This document shows, piece by piece, positions 52,707-61,938 of a stretch of 64,000 nt of DNA. Below the pieces are notes generated by a model. It was not told where the DNA came from. It made no database searches and saw nothing but the letters and a program-made list of their open reading frames with translations. The translations under genes were made by a program, and so were the position numbers. Source of the stretch: Anaerostipes amylophilus (lineage in GTDB: Bacteria; Bacillota; Clostridia; Lachnospirales; Lachnospiraceae); contig NZ_JAOQJG010000002.1 of NCBI RefSeq assembly GCF_025567365.1, forward strand, positions 62,001 to 126,000, written 5' to 3'. The stretch's first letter is position 1, and each line of letters begins with the position of its first letter.

Positions 52707-54950
52707 ATGTATCACAAATATATCAAACGATTTTTTGACATCATATTGTCACTGTGCTGTATCATTGTATCAAGCCCAATCCTGCTTGTCACAGCACTGT
52801 TAGTAAGGAGCAAATTAGGGAACCCCGTGATCTTCAAACAAGAAAGACCGGGATATCATAACGAAATATTTACACTCTACAAGTTCAGAAGTATGACAGA
52901 CGCCGTCGATGAGAATGGTGATCTGCTGCCAGACAAAGAACGTCTTCCAAGATTTGGACAGATGTTAAGATCCACAAGCCTTGATGAATTACCTGAATTC
53001 TTCAACATCTTATTTGGACATATGAGTTTTGTCGGGCCAAGACCGTTATTGAAACAATACATAGATTTCTACAGTGCAAGACAGAAACGACGTGCAGATG
53101 TAAGACCAGGACTGACTGGACTTGCACAGGTGAATGGTAGAAATGCCATCAGCTGGGAAGAAAAGTTTGAATTCGACCTTGAATATGTGGATAACATTTC
53201 ATTTCTTACCGATATCAAGATCATACTAAAGACCGTGACAAAAGTCTTAAAAAGAGCAGGAATCAGTGCACAGGAATCTGTGACAATGTATGCCTTTCAG
53301 GGAACAAAGAAAGACCAGTTTTCCAAATACAAGAAAGCAGGACACTTAAAGATTTTATTTTCAAGCGTGGCAGATCAGGTCGAATTTATCGATACCTTCC
53401 GCTATGCTGCCGGCAGATTAGGGGTGAAAGTAACATTTGTCGGCTGTGATCATTCACTGGAAGCACCAGCATTATATCGCTGCCATAAGCACTATCAGAT
53501 TCCACAGCCAGGGGAAGAAGGTTATGTCACAGAACTCTTACATATTTGTAAACAGGAGAAGATCGGTCTGCTCATTCCAAGAACAGAAGAAGATGTCTTT
53601 ATCCTGTCACAAAGAACCAGTGAATTTGAAGCTGTTGGAACAGAAGTTCTCATTGCAAATGAAGAATTAGCTCTGCTGTGCAGCAACAAACGTTGGACAG
53701 CTCGTTTCTTTGAAGAATGTGGTCTTAACGCACCACAGGTCGTAAGCAGTGCCAATGACTATACACAAGGATTCCCAGCAATGTTTGCAGTATTGGATGA
53801 GATGGATAATCTGGAGAAAAGCATCATGATCCATGATGAACAAGAATTAAGTTTTCACGCATCAAAATACGAGAATTATATGATACGTCCATTTTTAAAT
53901 GGGAAGATGTATGAGATCGATGTATTCTGCAATCTAGACGGAAGCCCGGTTTACATCACGCCAAGAGCAAAGGAAGAAGTCGAGGGAAAAGAAAGTGCAA
54001 GATACAGAGTTGTAAGAGATCACAAGATCGTAGAAGAAGCAAAGAAAGTGATAAAGAAATTAAGGCCATCCGGATGGATGACGATCTTTATGCTTCGTGA
54101 AGAACATACAGACAAAGATTATTTTATCCGAATGGAACCATGGTATCATCAGGCAAGCACCGTATCGATCAAGGCAGGAGCCGATGCACCATATGCAGCA
54201 CTCTCCATGATGTTAGGTGAGCCAATGGAATACAAAGAGGATGCAGCCGATGACAATGTCATTTTCACAAGATTTGAAAAAAGCGTATGTTTAAATACAA
54301 GAGAAGAACCGATCGTAGAGATTCATGATTTTAAAGATCTGTATCATTTAGACGAAGGAATTGGTTCGGTGATTTTTGATCTGGATGACACATTATACTC
54401 AGAGAAAGATTATGTACGAAGTAGTTTCCGAGTGGTAGAACGAATGCTTCCAGAAGTGAACAATATCTTTAATAAGTTATGTGCAGTACTGGAAAAAGGG
54501 CAGCCGCCACTGGAAACGGTATTAAAAGATGCAGGAATGTATTCGGATGAATTATTATTAAAATGCAGAGAAGCCATCAGGGACCATAAACCAGAGATTT
54601 CATTGTATGAAGGAGTCAAAGAATTATTCTTTGAACTACACACGCAAAAGCGAAGTATCGGGATCTTGATCGATGGAACACCAAAAGTACAGCGAGCCAA
54701 GATAGAAGCCCTGGGGTTAGATAAAATGGCAGACGAGATACTGATCACAGACGAACTTGCAGGACATGGAAATGTCATGGAATTCAGGAAACCAAATGAT
54801 CTTCCATTTCTGATCATGAGAAAACGATTAGAAATACCATGCAGGAACATGGCATTTGTCGGAGATGATATCGAGAAAGATTTTATTGCACCGAAAGCAT
54901 TAGGAATGGAATGCTATTGGAAGAAGAATGAGGATGGGTTATATGAGTAA
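52707..54950 (+). CDS. Triple fusion: phosphoglycosyl transferase, ATP-grasp, HAD phosphatase
   Basis: A 747-residue protein with three domains in one frame. Residues 1-200 are a monotopic phosphoglycosyl transferase (PglC/WcaJ-type) that loads a sugar phosphate onto undecaprenyl phosphate. It has a membrane hairpin near 12-32, KFRSM, the Asp-Glu dyad in TSLDELPE and FVGPRPLL. Residues about 211-525 look like a PylC-type ATP-grasp fold: ILFSSVADQVEF, a pre-ATP-grasp domain with LLIPRTEEDVF, then CSNKRWTARFFEECGL. The usual Lys-Pro-Arg ATP-binding motif after FPA is not seen, and the usual ExNPR is RMEPWYHQ. Residues about 553-747 are a HAD-IA domain with FDLDDTLYSE, IDGTPKVQRAK, FRKPND and FVGDDIEKDF. 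I infer initiation of glycan assembly with linked modification. There is no break in the frame. Confidence 0.85.
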   Translation: MYHKYIKRFFDIILSLCCIIVSSPILLVTALLVRSKLGNPVIFKQERPGYHNEIFTLYKFRSMTDAVDENGDLLPDKERLPRFGQMLRSTSLDELPEFFNILFGHMSFVGPRPLLKQYIDFYSARQKRRADVRPGLTGLAQVNGRNAISWEEKFEFDLEYVDNISFLTDIKIILKTVTKVLKRAGISAQESVTMYAFQGTKKDQFSKYKKAGHLKILFSSVADQVEFIDTFRYAAGRLGVKVTFVGCDHSLEAPALYRCHKHYQIPQPGEEGYVTELLHICKQEKIGLLIPRTEEDVFILSQRTSEFEAVGTEVLIANEELALLCSNKRWTARFFEECGLNAPQVVSSANDYTQGFPAMFAVLDEMDNLEKSIMIHDEQELSFHASKYENYMIRPFLNGKMYEIDVFCNLDGSPVYITPRAKEEVEGKESARYRVVRDHKIVEEAKKVIKKLRPSGWMTIFMLREEHTDKDYFIRMEPWYHQASTVSIKAGADAPYAALSMMLGEPMEYKEDAADDNVIFTRFEKSVCLNTREEPIVEIHDFKDLYHLDEGIGSVIFDLDDTLYSEKDYVRSSFRVVERMLPEVNNIFNKLCAVLEKGQPPLETVLKDAGMYSDELLLKCREAIRDHKPEISLYEGVKELFFELHTQKRSIGILIDGTPKVQRAKIEALGLDKMADEILITDELAGHGNVMEFRKPNDLPFLIMRKRLEIPCRNMAFVGDDIEKDFIAPKALGMECYWKKNEDGLYE

Positions 54951-55611
54951 AGAACCAAAGATAAAACCAATCGTGATCGTTGGAGCCGGTGGTATGGGAA
55001 GAGATACTCAGTGGCTGATCGAACGGATCAACGAAGAAGAACCAACATATGAGATTCTTGGATACATAGACGATGGAATCCAGCAAGGCAGCATCATAGA
55101 TGGCTATCCGATTCTTGGAGGAATGAAATACCTCGAAGAATACGACAAAGAACAAAAACTTGCCGTCGCCTTCGCTATAGGCAATGCAAAAGTCCGTGAA
55201 AAACTCGTTTTAAAATGTCTGCCAAATCCAAACTTATGGTATCCTAATCTGATCGATCCATCCGTGATCACATCACAAAGAGTGCATCTAGGACAAGGAA
55301 ATATCATTTGTACATCCGTTATTATGACAACGAATATAGAGATTGGTAATTTTAACCTGATCTGCAACCGAAGTATTGTCGGGCATGATGATGAGATTGG
55401 AGATTATAATACCCTGTATCCGGGAGTTTTACTGTCAGGAGATGTCCATTTAAAGACTGAGACAGAGATCGGCACAGGAAGCCAGATCATACAAGGACTG
55501 CATATCACAGACGAAGTGATCATGGGAGCAGGAAGTACAGTGATCGAAGACATCAACGAAGCAGGAACTTATGTTGGAGTACCAGTGAGAAGAGTAAACG
55601 ATGAAGAATAA
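54943..55611 (+). CDS. Sugar O/N-acyltransferase, PglD-like
   Basis: A 222-residue left-handed beta-helix acetyltransferase. An N-terminal UDP-binding Rossmann-like part (IVIVGAGGMGRD near 9-20) is followed by hexapeptide repeats (IGNFNLICNR, IGDYNTLYPG, IGTGSQIIQG, MGAGSTVIED). PglD proteins N-acetylate the UDP-4-amino sugar, which fits the upstream dehydratase and aminotransferase. The catalytic His is probably in SIVGHDDEIG. I chose ATG 54943, overlapping the fusion gene by eight bases, with GAGGATGG upstream. Confidence 0.92.
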   Translation: MSKEPKIKPIVIVGAGGMGRDTQWLIERINEEEPTYEILGYIDDGIQQGSIIDGYPILGGMKYLEEYDKEQKLAVAFAIGNAKVREKLVLKCLPNPNLWYPNLIDPSVITSQRVHLGQGNIICTSVIMTTNIEIGNFNLICNRSIVGHDDEIGDYNTLYPGVLLSGDVHLKTETEIGTGSQIIQGLHITDEVIMGAGSTVIEDINEAGTYVGVPVRRVNDEE

Positions 55612-56710
55612 GAAGATATTAATTTTAGCAAACCTAGACGTAGGATTATACAAATTCAGAAAAGCACTGATCAAAAAGCTCATAGATCAAGGAAATGAAG
55701 TCTATATATCCCTGCCAAAAGGAATGTTAGTACAGAATTTAAAAGAAATGGGATGTCATTTTATCGAAACACCGGTAGATCGAAGAGGGATCAATCCAGC
55801 AACAGATTTTAAACTGATGATGAGATACTTTAACATCTTAGGCAAGATAAAGCCAGACCTTGTGATCACTTACACGATCAAACCAAACATCTACGGAGGG
55901 ATCGCAGCAAGATTCAAAAGAATTCCATATGCAGTCAATATCACAGGATTAGGAACTGCATTTCAGAATGAAAATATGATCAAGAAACTCGTCGTATTTT
56001 TATATAAACTATCCTGCAAAAAGGCAAAAACAATCTTCTTTGAAAATGAAGGAAATAAGCAGGTGTTTATAGAAAATAATATTATCAAAGAATCCAGATC
56101 ATGCACCCTCCCAGGAGCAGGGATCGACCTTGATGAATACAAGATGACACCATACCCAGAAGAATCAAGAAATATCCGATTCTTGTTTATCGGACGTGTG
56201 ATGAAAGAAAAAGGAGTCGAAGAACTGTTCAAAGCAGCAAAGAACATTAAGAAGATCTACCCAGAAGTATCGTTTGATATCGTAGGACCAATGGAAGATG
56301 ATTACAAGGAACGAATCCAGTCATTGGTCAGAAATGGGATCATTTATTATTATGGCTATCAGGAAGACGTCAAACCATTCATTAAGAAATGTGACTGCTT
56401 TGTATTACCGTCGTATCATGAAGGCATGGCAAATACACTGCTAGAATGTGGAGCGATGGGAAGACCACTGATCACTAGCAGGATTCATGGGTGTATGGAA
56501 GCTGTAAGAGATGGCGAGAATGGGTATCTGGTGGATGTGAAGGATGTTAAGGGATTGGAAGAGAAGATGATGGAATTTATTGAACTTTCCTATGAAGAGA
56601 AGAAACAGATGGGAGAGAAGTCACGGAAGGTGATGGAGGAGAGGTTTGATAAAAGAGATGTTGTTGATAGGACGATTTTGACATTAGATCAAGCAAAAAA
56701 CTTTAACTAG
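55601..56710 (+). CDS. GT4 family glycosyltransferase
   Basis: A 369-residue GT-B enzyme that adds a sugar to the lipid-linked acceptor. The N-terminal part has ILANLDVGLYKFRKAL. The C-terminal donor domain has FIGRVMKEKGVEELFKAA near 206-223 and the EX7E-type motif in YHEGMANTLLECGAMGRPLI near 267-286. It overlaps the acyltransferase by 11 bases, so it belongs to the conserved first part of the operon. It resembles PglA-like second-step transferases, but the donor sugar is unknown. Confidence 0.9.
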   Translation: MKNKKILILANLDVGLYKFRKALIKKLIDQGNEVYISLPKGMLVQNLKEMGCHFIETPVDRRGINPATDFKLMMRYFNILGKIKPDLVITYTIKPNIYGGIAARFKRIPYAVNITGLGTAFQNENMIKKLVVFLYKLSCKKAKTIFFENEGNKQVFIENNIIKESRSCTLPGAGIDLDEYKMTPYPEESRNIRFLFIGRVMKEKGVEELFKAAKNIKKIYPEVSFDIVGPMEDDYKERIQSLVRNGIIYYYGYQEDVKPFIKKCDCFVLPSYHEGMANTLLECGAMGRPLITSRIHGCMEAVRDGENGYLVDVKDVKGLEEKMMEFIELSYEEKKQMGEKSRKVMEERFDKRDVVDRTILTLDQAKNFN

Positions 56711-56720
56711 ATAAAGTACT

Positions 56721-56786
56721 GAATTAGTTTAAGATGAGTTTAAAATAAGTCCAAGATTAGTTATAAATAAGTCTGAAATTAGCGTA
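56721..56786 (+). repeat. Three tandem 22-bp degenerate repeats
   Basis: Units at 56721-56742, 56743-56764 and 56765-56786 share a pattern close to AAATAAGTCCAAGATTAG. The first and second, and the second and third, each match at 15 of 22 positions in exact register. They lie in the gap between two glycosyltransferase genes, where the DNA becomes more A+T-rich. Confidence 0.6.
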
Positions 56787-56804
56787 ATAAGGGAAATAAA
56801 GAGT

Positions 56805-57794
56805 ATGGTAGAAGAAAAAAGGAAGCAAATTACATTGTCAGTTATTATGCCAGTGTATAATGGAGAACAATATTTAAATTATAGTATTCAAAGTGTATTA
56901 AATCAGACGTATAAGGATTATGAACTTATTTTAGTGGATGATGGAAGTACAGATCATAGTTTAGAAATCTGCGAAAAATATCAATCAAAAGATAAGAGGA
57001 TTCGTGTGATCAGTCAAGAAAATAAAGGAATCAGTGGTGCTAGGAATGCAGGAATTGATATAGCAACTGGAGAATATATAACCTTTATGGACAGCGATGA
57101 TGTTATTCAGTCTAAAATGTACGAAATCATGTTAAATCATATGGTATCAGATGGATTAGATTTAATTATGTGTGGGGCTGTTAGAACAGAAAATTATCAT
57201 CTTGAAGAATTAGAAAAAGATTGTGAAGTATGTTGTTTGACAAAAAAAGATTTATATGAAGGAATGTTTTCAAACTCTGAAACAGACTGGAAGTATATGG
57301 TTGTATGGAATAAAATTTATAAAACAGATATTGTGAAAAGGATAAAGTTTGAATCATCAGGAACAGAAGATACGGTTTTTAATTGTCAATATTTTAAAGA
57401 TGCGAAATATGCTAAATTAGTAAAACAGGATTTATACCATTGGATTCAAAGAAGTGATTCTGTAAGTCATTCAGAATATGGAACTCGTGATTATAATGTG
57501 TTAAAAGATTATTACTGGATGGAACAATATATTCAACAATATGAGGGACAATATGTTCAATATCCGTTGATAAAAATATATAAATTCATCTTTAATTCAA
57601 GGTATAGAGCAAGAAATACAGAATTTAAAAATCAAGTTACTTATCTCATCAAGGAAAATAATAAAAAACTAGAAGAAAGTTTTTATAAAAATGAGAAAAT
57701 AGACAAAAAAATTAAAATTTTATTTACAATATTTTATCATATTCCAGCAACTTATAATATGTTTCGATGGATCAATGAAAAGAGGGTAAGATAG
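56805..57794 (+). CDS. GT2 family glycosyltransferase
   Basis: A 329-residue GT-A inverting transferase. Nucleotide-binding SVIMPVYNGEQYL near 12-24, LILVDDGSTD near 44-53, GISGARNAGI and the DxD-like TFMDSDDV near 103-110 are clear. It has no C-terminal membrane segments. It is the first gene of the A+T-rich variable part of the glycan operon. Donor and acceptor are unknown. Confidence 0.9.
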   Translation: MVEEKRKQITLSVIMPVYNGEQYLNYSIQSVLNQTYKDYELILVDDGSTDHSLEICEKYQSKDKRIRVISQENKGISGARNAGIDIATGEYITFMDSDDVIQSKMYEIMLNHMVSDGLDLIMCGAVRTENYHLEELEKDCEVCCLTKKDLYEGMFSNSETDWKYMVVWNKIYKTDIVKRIKFESSGTEDTVFNCQYFKDAKYAKLVKQDLYHWIQRSDSVSHSEYGTRDYNVLKDYYWMEQYIQQYEGQYVQYPLIKIYKFIFNSRYRARNTEFKNQVTYLIKENNKKLEESFYKNEKIDKKIKILFTIFYHIPATYNMFRWINEKRVR

Positions 57795-58898
57795 ATGAAA
57801 AAGAAGATTGTGTATGTATTACATGGATTGGCAGCAGGAGGAACAGAAGCTTTTGTACTCAATGTTGTATCACATTTAGATCGAAAAAAATATGATATAA
57901 CATTTATCTTAGCATTAGACAATAATGGGAAGACTCACCAGTTCCATGAAGATAAAGTGTTAGAGCAGGGAATCAAAATTTATAGAACCTGTGATCTGGA
58001 TGGAATCAAAAAATGGAAATTACATTATGAAAAATTAAAAAAACTTTTAATAGAGAAAGGACCATTTGATGTGATTCATTGTAATATGGATTTGTTTAAT
58101 GGGATAAATTTAATGGCAGCAAAGAAAGCAGGAATTCCTGTTAGAATCTGTCATTCACATAATTCAGAGAGTCAATATAGTACGTCATTTTTGAAGAAAA
58201 TCATGTCTAGGACATATAGAATATTTATGAGAAAAATGATTTATAAATATTCAACAAACATGCTTGGATGTTCAGAATTAGCGAATGATTATTTATATGG
58301 GGAAAATTGGAAAAATGATGCTCGATGCAAAGTGTTATATAATGGAATAGATTTAAAAAAATTTAGATTTCATGATAAAATAAAAGAAACAGAACGAAAA
58401 AACATAATGACAATTGGACGTTTTGGTGAACAGAAGAACCCATTTTTTCTTTTAGAAATTTTAATAGAGTTGTTAAATATAAGAAAGGATATTAATTTTT
58501 CATGGGTTGGGGATGGAGAACTGAGAAAACCTATAGAAGAGAGGGTGAAGGAAGAACATTTAGAAAAACATATTCATTTTCTTGGCAGAAGAGAAGATAT
58601 CCCAGAATTATTGCAACAAAATGACTTCTTTCTTTTTCCATCATTATTTGAAGGATTGCCAATAACATTGATAGAAGCTCAGGCAAGTGGATTAGAATGT
58701 TTTATTTCAGATACGATCACAAAAGAAGTAAATGTGGGATTATGCCAATATTTATCATTAGAAAAAACTGCAAAAGAATGGGCTGTGTATATATCAGAGC
58801 AGTTAGACAATAGAGATAAAAAAGGCTATGATGCTAAATTACTAGATCAGTTTGATATTAAAAATACAGTGAGAAGGTTAGAAGAAATATATGGTTAA
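57795..58898 (+). CDS. GT4 family glycosyltransferase, EpsF-like
   Basis: A 367-residue GT-B enzyme. It has HGLAAGGTEAFVLNVV near 9-24, HCNMDLFNGINLMAA, HSHNSES, the donor domain TIGRFGEQKNPFFLLEIL near 210-227 and FPSLFEGLPITLIEAQASG near 281-299. The pattern is that of EpsF-type capsule transferases. The start immediately follows the GT2 stop. A close paralogue is at 59940, so the repeat unit may contain two similar linkages. Confidence 0.9.
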   Translation: MKKKIVYVLHGLAAGGTEAFVLNVVSHLDRKKYDITFILALDNNGKTHQFHEDKVLEQGIKIYRTCDLDGIKKWKLHYEKLKKLLIEKGPFDVIHCNMDLFNGINLMAAKKAGIPVRICHSHNSESQYSTSFLKKIMSRTYRIFMRKMIYKYSTNMLGCSELANDYLYGENWKNDARCKVLYNGIDLKKFRFHDKIKETERKNIMTIGRFGEQKNPFFLLEILIELLNIRKDINFSWVGDGELRKPIEERVKEEHLEKHIHFLGRREDIPELLQQNDFFLFPSLFEGLPITLIEAQASGLECFISDTITKEVNVGLCQYLSLEKTAKEWAVYISEQLDNRDKKGYDAKLLDQFDIKNTVRRLEEIYG

Positions 58899-59934
58899 AA
58901 TATCAATTATCGTACCATGCTACAATACAAAATTATATATAGAACAATGTATGAGAAGCCTCATGCAACAAACATTAAAAGATATCGAAATTATTTGTAT
59001 TGATGGATCTTCAAACGATGGGTCTTATGAAATATTAAAACAATTTGAAAGAGAAGATTCTAGGATCAAAATCTTTTCAAAAACAAATGAAGGGGTATCA
59101 CTTAGTAGAAATTATGGAATAAGTAAAGCAAAAGGAAAATATCTGATGTTTGTAGATGCGGATGATTGGATTGACGTAGATACTTGTGAGATTACATATA
59201 ATAAAGCAGAAGAACAACAAGCAGATCTTGTAATGTGGAGTTATATTCGTGAATTTAAAGAAAATTTTTTGCCAAAAGATATTTTTGAGGAAGAAGAAAA
59301 AATATTTCAAGGAGACTCGATTAAACAATTACACCGTCGATTTTTTGGACTGCTTGGAGAAGAACTTGCACAGGTGGAAAATGCAGATGCATTGTGTCCG
59401 GTATGGGGAAAATTATATCGAAGAGATGTCATTGAAGATAATGGAATAGCATTTACAGATATTCGAGAAATAGGTACATATGAAGATGGATTATTTAATT
59501 TAGAAGTATTTGAACATCTTCATAAAGTGGTATATATGCAAAAGTATTTTTATCATTATAGAAAATATAATGAGAATTCAATTACATCTCAATATAAAGA
59601 GAAATTATTTGATCAATGGAATCATATGTATGATCTGATGTTTAAATATATAAAAGACAAACATTTAGATAAAAGTTATGTGACAGCAGTAAACAATAGA
59701 ATATGCCTTGGAATTTTAGGACAAGGATTGAATCTGATGGAAAGCGATAAAAAGCAGAAGAATCGAGAAATCAAGAAAATATTATCAACAAAAAGATATC
59801 GAGAAGCATATCAGCAGTTTGAACTAAAGTATTTTCCGATTCACTGGAAGATATTTTATTGGTTTGCGAAACATAATATGGCATGTGGAGTGTATGCAAT
59901 GCTGATTTGTATTCAGAAGATGATAGGGAGATAG
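58891..59934 (+). CDS. GT2 family glycosyltransferase
   Basis: A 347-residue GT-A transferase. KISIIVPCYNTKLYIEQC near 3-20, IICIDGSSNDGSYEI near 38-52, GVSLSRNYGI and MFVDADDWID near 89-98 give the active site. The C-terminal hydrophobic stretch is not a convincing membrane segment. It overlaps the preceding gene by eight bases. The Cys-Ser substitution in CIDGSS is within family variation. Confidence 0.9.
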   Translation: MVKISIIVPCYNTKLYIEQCMRSLMQQTLKDIEIICIDGSSNDGSYEILKQFEREDSRIKIFSKTNEGVSLSRNYGISKAKGKYLMFVDADDWIDVDTCEITYNKAEEQQADLVMWSYIREFKENFLPKDIFEEEEKIFQGDSIKQLHRRFFGLLGEELAQVENADALCPVWGKLYRRDVIEDNGIAFTDIREIGTYEDGLFNLEVFEHLHKVVYMQKYFYHYRKYNENSITSQYKEKLFDQWNHMYDLMFKYIKDKHLDKSYVTAVNNRICLGILGQGLNLMESDKKQKNREIKKILSTKRYREAYQQFELKYFPIHWKIFYWFAKHNMACGVYAMLICIQKMIGR

Positions 59935-59939
59935 AAGTT

Positions 59940-61049
59940 ATGGAACCAGTAAGGGTGTTAAATTTATTTACGATCATGAATCGTGGTGGAGCAGAAACCA
60001 TGGTCATGAATTATTATCGAAAAATAAATAGAGCGAAAGTACAATTCGATTTTCTTGTTCATCGGGAAGAAGAAGGTGCGTATGAACAAGAAATAAAAGA
60101 TCTAGGTGGAAGAATTTATCGTATGCCGCCAATGTATCCTCAAAACTTTTCTTTGTATAAAAAAAAGATTCGAGAATTTTTTGAAGAACATAAAGAATAT
60201 AAGATTATTCATTCACATATGTCGGAATTGGGATATTTTGCACTAAGAGAAGCAACAAGACAAGAAATTCCAGTAAGAATCTGTCATGCACATAATGCAC
60301 CACATGGTTTTGAGTGGAAAATGATCGTACGTAACTATTTTAAGAAGAGAATGATGCCATATCTTACACATATGTTTATGTGTGGGAAAGAATCTGGTGA
60401 CTGGTTGTTTGGGAAAGAAAATGAAGATAAATTTATTCAGTTGAATAATGCGATAGATGCTGAAAGATTTCGATATGATAGCAAAAAAGAAGAAGCAATT
60501 CGAAAAGAATTGAATCTAGAAAATAAATTTGTAGTTGGACATGTAGGACGGTTTTTTAAACAAAAAAATCACCAATTTTTGATAGAAATTTTTAAAGAAA
60601 TACAAACAAAAAAAGAAAATGCAATTTTATTATTAGTAGGAACAGGAGAATTAAAAGAAGAAATACAAAATCAAGTGAAAGAATTAGGATTAGAAGAACA
60701 AGTCAGATTTCTGGGTGTCAGATCTGATGTGGATCAGATCATGAAATGCTTTGATGTATTTTTATTTCCATCTTTGTTTGAAGGGTTACCAGTAACAATG
60801 GTAGAAGCTCAGGCAGCAGGTGATTTATGTATTATCTCAGATACGATTCCAAGAGAATGTTGTATTACAGAAAATGTAAGGATATATTCATTGGAAAAAG
60901 ATGCAAAGGCATGGAGTGATTTTGTGATTTCAGAAAGTACAGATTACAAAAAGAAAGATATGTATGAAGAAATTGTAAAAGCAGGATTTGATATTAAACA
61001 AAATGCAAAGTGGTTGGAGGAATTTTACGTCAATGCAGCAAAAAGTTAA
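59940..61049 (+). CDS. GT4 family glycosyltransferase, EpsF-like
   Basis: A 369-residue GT-B enzyme closely like the one at 57795: RGGAETMVMNYY near 15-26, HSHMSELGYFAL, CHAHNAPHG, HVGRFFKQKNHQFLIEIF near 200-217 and FPSLFEGLPVTMVEAQAAG near 277-295. I chose ATG 59940; the longer frame from 59883 would overlap the previous gene by 52 bases. Start context is GGGAG about ten bases upstream. The acceptor and linkage are unknown. Confidence 0.9.
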   Translation: MEPVRVLNLFTIMNRGGAETMVMNYYRKINRAKVQFDFLVHREEEGAYEQEIKDLGGRIYRMPPMYPQNFSLYKKKIREFFEEHKEYKIIHSHMSELGYFALREATRQEIPVRICHAHNAPHGFEWKMIVRNYFKKRMMPYLTHMFMCGKESGDWLFGKENEDKFIQLNNAIDAERFRYDSKKEEAIRKELNLENKFVVGHVGRFFKQKNHQFLIEIFKEIQTKKENAILLLVGTGELKEEIQNQVKELGLEEQVRFLGVRSDVDQIMKCFDVFLFPSLFEGLPVTMVEAQAAGDLCIISDTIPRECCITENVRIYSLEKDAKAWSDFVISESTDYKKKDMYEEIVKAGFDIKQNAKWLEEFYVNAAKS

Positions 61050-61923
61050 ACTAACAGTATTCACACCGGCATACAATCGGGCACATACATTAGGGCGATG
61101 CTATGAAAGTATGTTAAAACAAAAATGTAAAGATTTTAAATGGCTAATTATAGATGATGGATCGACAGATAATACAAAAGAACTTGTAGATTCATGGTTG
61201 AATAAAGATAACGGATTTGAAATTATTTATAAATATAAAAAAAATGGAGGAATGCATACAGCACATAATCTGGCATACGAATTGATAGATACAGAATTAA
61301 ATGTATGTATTGATTCAGATGATCGTCTTTCAGAGAATGCAATAGAGAAAATCATTGATTTTTGGAATGAAAATGGAAGTGAAAAATATGCAGGAATTAT
61401 TGGCTTGGATGATGATTTGGATGGAAATATTATAGGAGAAAAATTTCTAGAAAATTTGAAAGAAACTACCTTGTCTGGTTACTACAGAAATGGAGGAAAA
61501 GGCGATAAAAAGCTTGTATATCGTACAAGTATAATGAAACAATACCCTCCATATCCAGTATTTGAAGGAGAAAGATATGTTTCATTAGGATATAAATATT
61601 TATTATGTGATCAAGATTATAAGTTATTGGTTTTAAACGATGTGCTTTGTGATGTAGAATATCAATTAGATGGATCAAGCTACAATATGCTACGTCAATA
61701 TTATAATAATCCAAAAGGGTTTGCATTTATTCGTAAGATTGATATGAGATATAATAAAACATGGAAGGAAAATTTAAAAACATGTATTCATTATGTTTCA
61801 AGCAGTTTGATAGCACATAATAAGCATTTTATTAAGGAATCTCCGAAAAAGGGAATGACAATATTAGCAATTCCAGCAGGAATTTTGTTGACAGGATATA
61901 TTAAACATAATGTGAGAAAATAG
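61033..61923 (+). CDS. GT2 family glycosyltransferase
   Basis: A 296-residue GT-A transferase. TVFTPAYNRAHTLGRCYESM near 8-27, LIIDDGSTDNT near 40-50, GGMHTAHNLAY and CIDSDDRLSENAI near 86-98 are the key motifs. I chose ATG 61033, 13 bases after GGAGG, with a 17-base overlap with the previous gene; a longer start at 60988 is possible but lacks a site. The C-terminus has a short hydrophobic segment. TTTPAYNR-type members often act on capsule repeat units. Confidence 0.87.
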   Translation: MQQKVKLTVFTPAYNRAHTLGRCYESMLKQKCKDFKWLIIDDGSTDNTKELVDSWLNKDNGFEIIYKYKKNGGMHTAHNLAYELIDTELNVCIDSDDRLSENAIEKIIDFWNENGSEKYAGIIGLDDDLDGNIIGEKFLENLKETTLSGYYRNGGKGDKKLVYRTSIMKQYPPYPVFEGERYVSLGYKYLLCDQDYKLLVLNDVLCDVEYQLDGSSYNMLRQYYNNPKGFAFIRKIDMRYNKTWKENLKTCIHYVSSSLIAHNKHFIKESPKKGMTILAIPAGILLTGYIKHNVRK

Positions 61924-61938
61924 AAGTAGGTGATATAA

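Noticed and set aside
56721..56786. CRISPR-like array
   Set aside because: The units are adjacent without spacers and are too degenerate; there are no cas genes.
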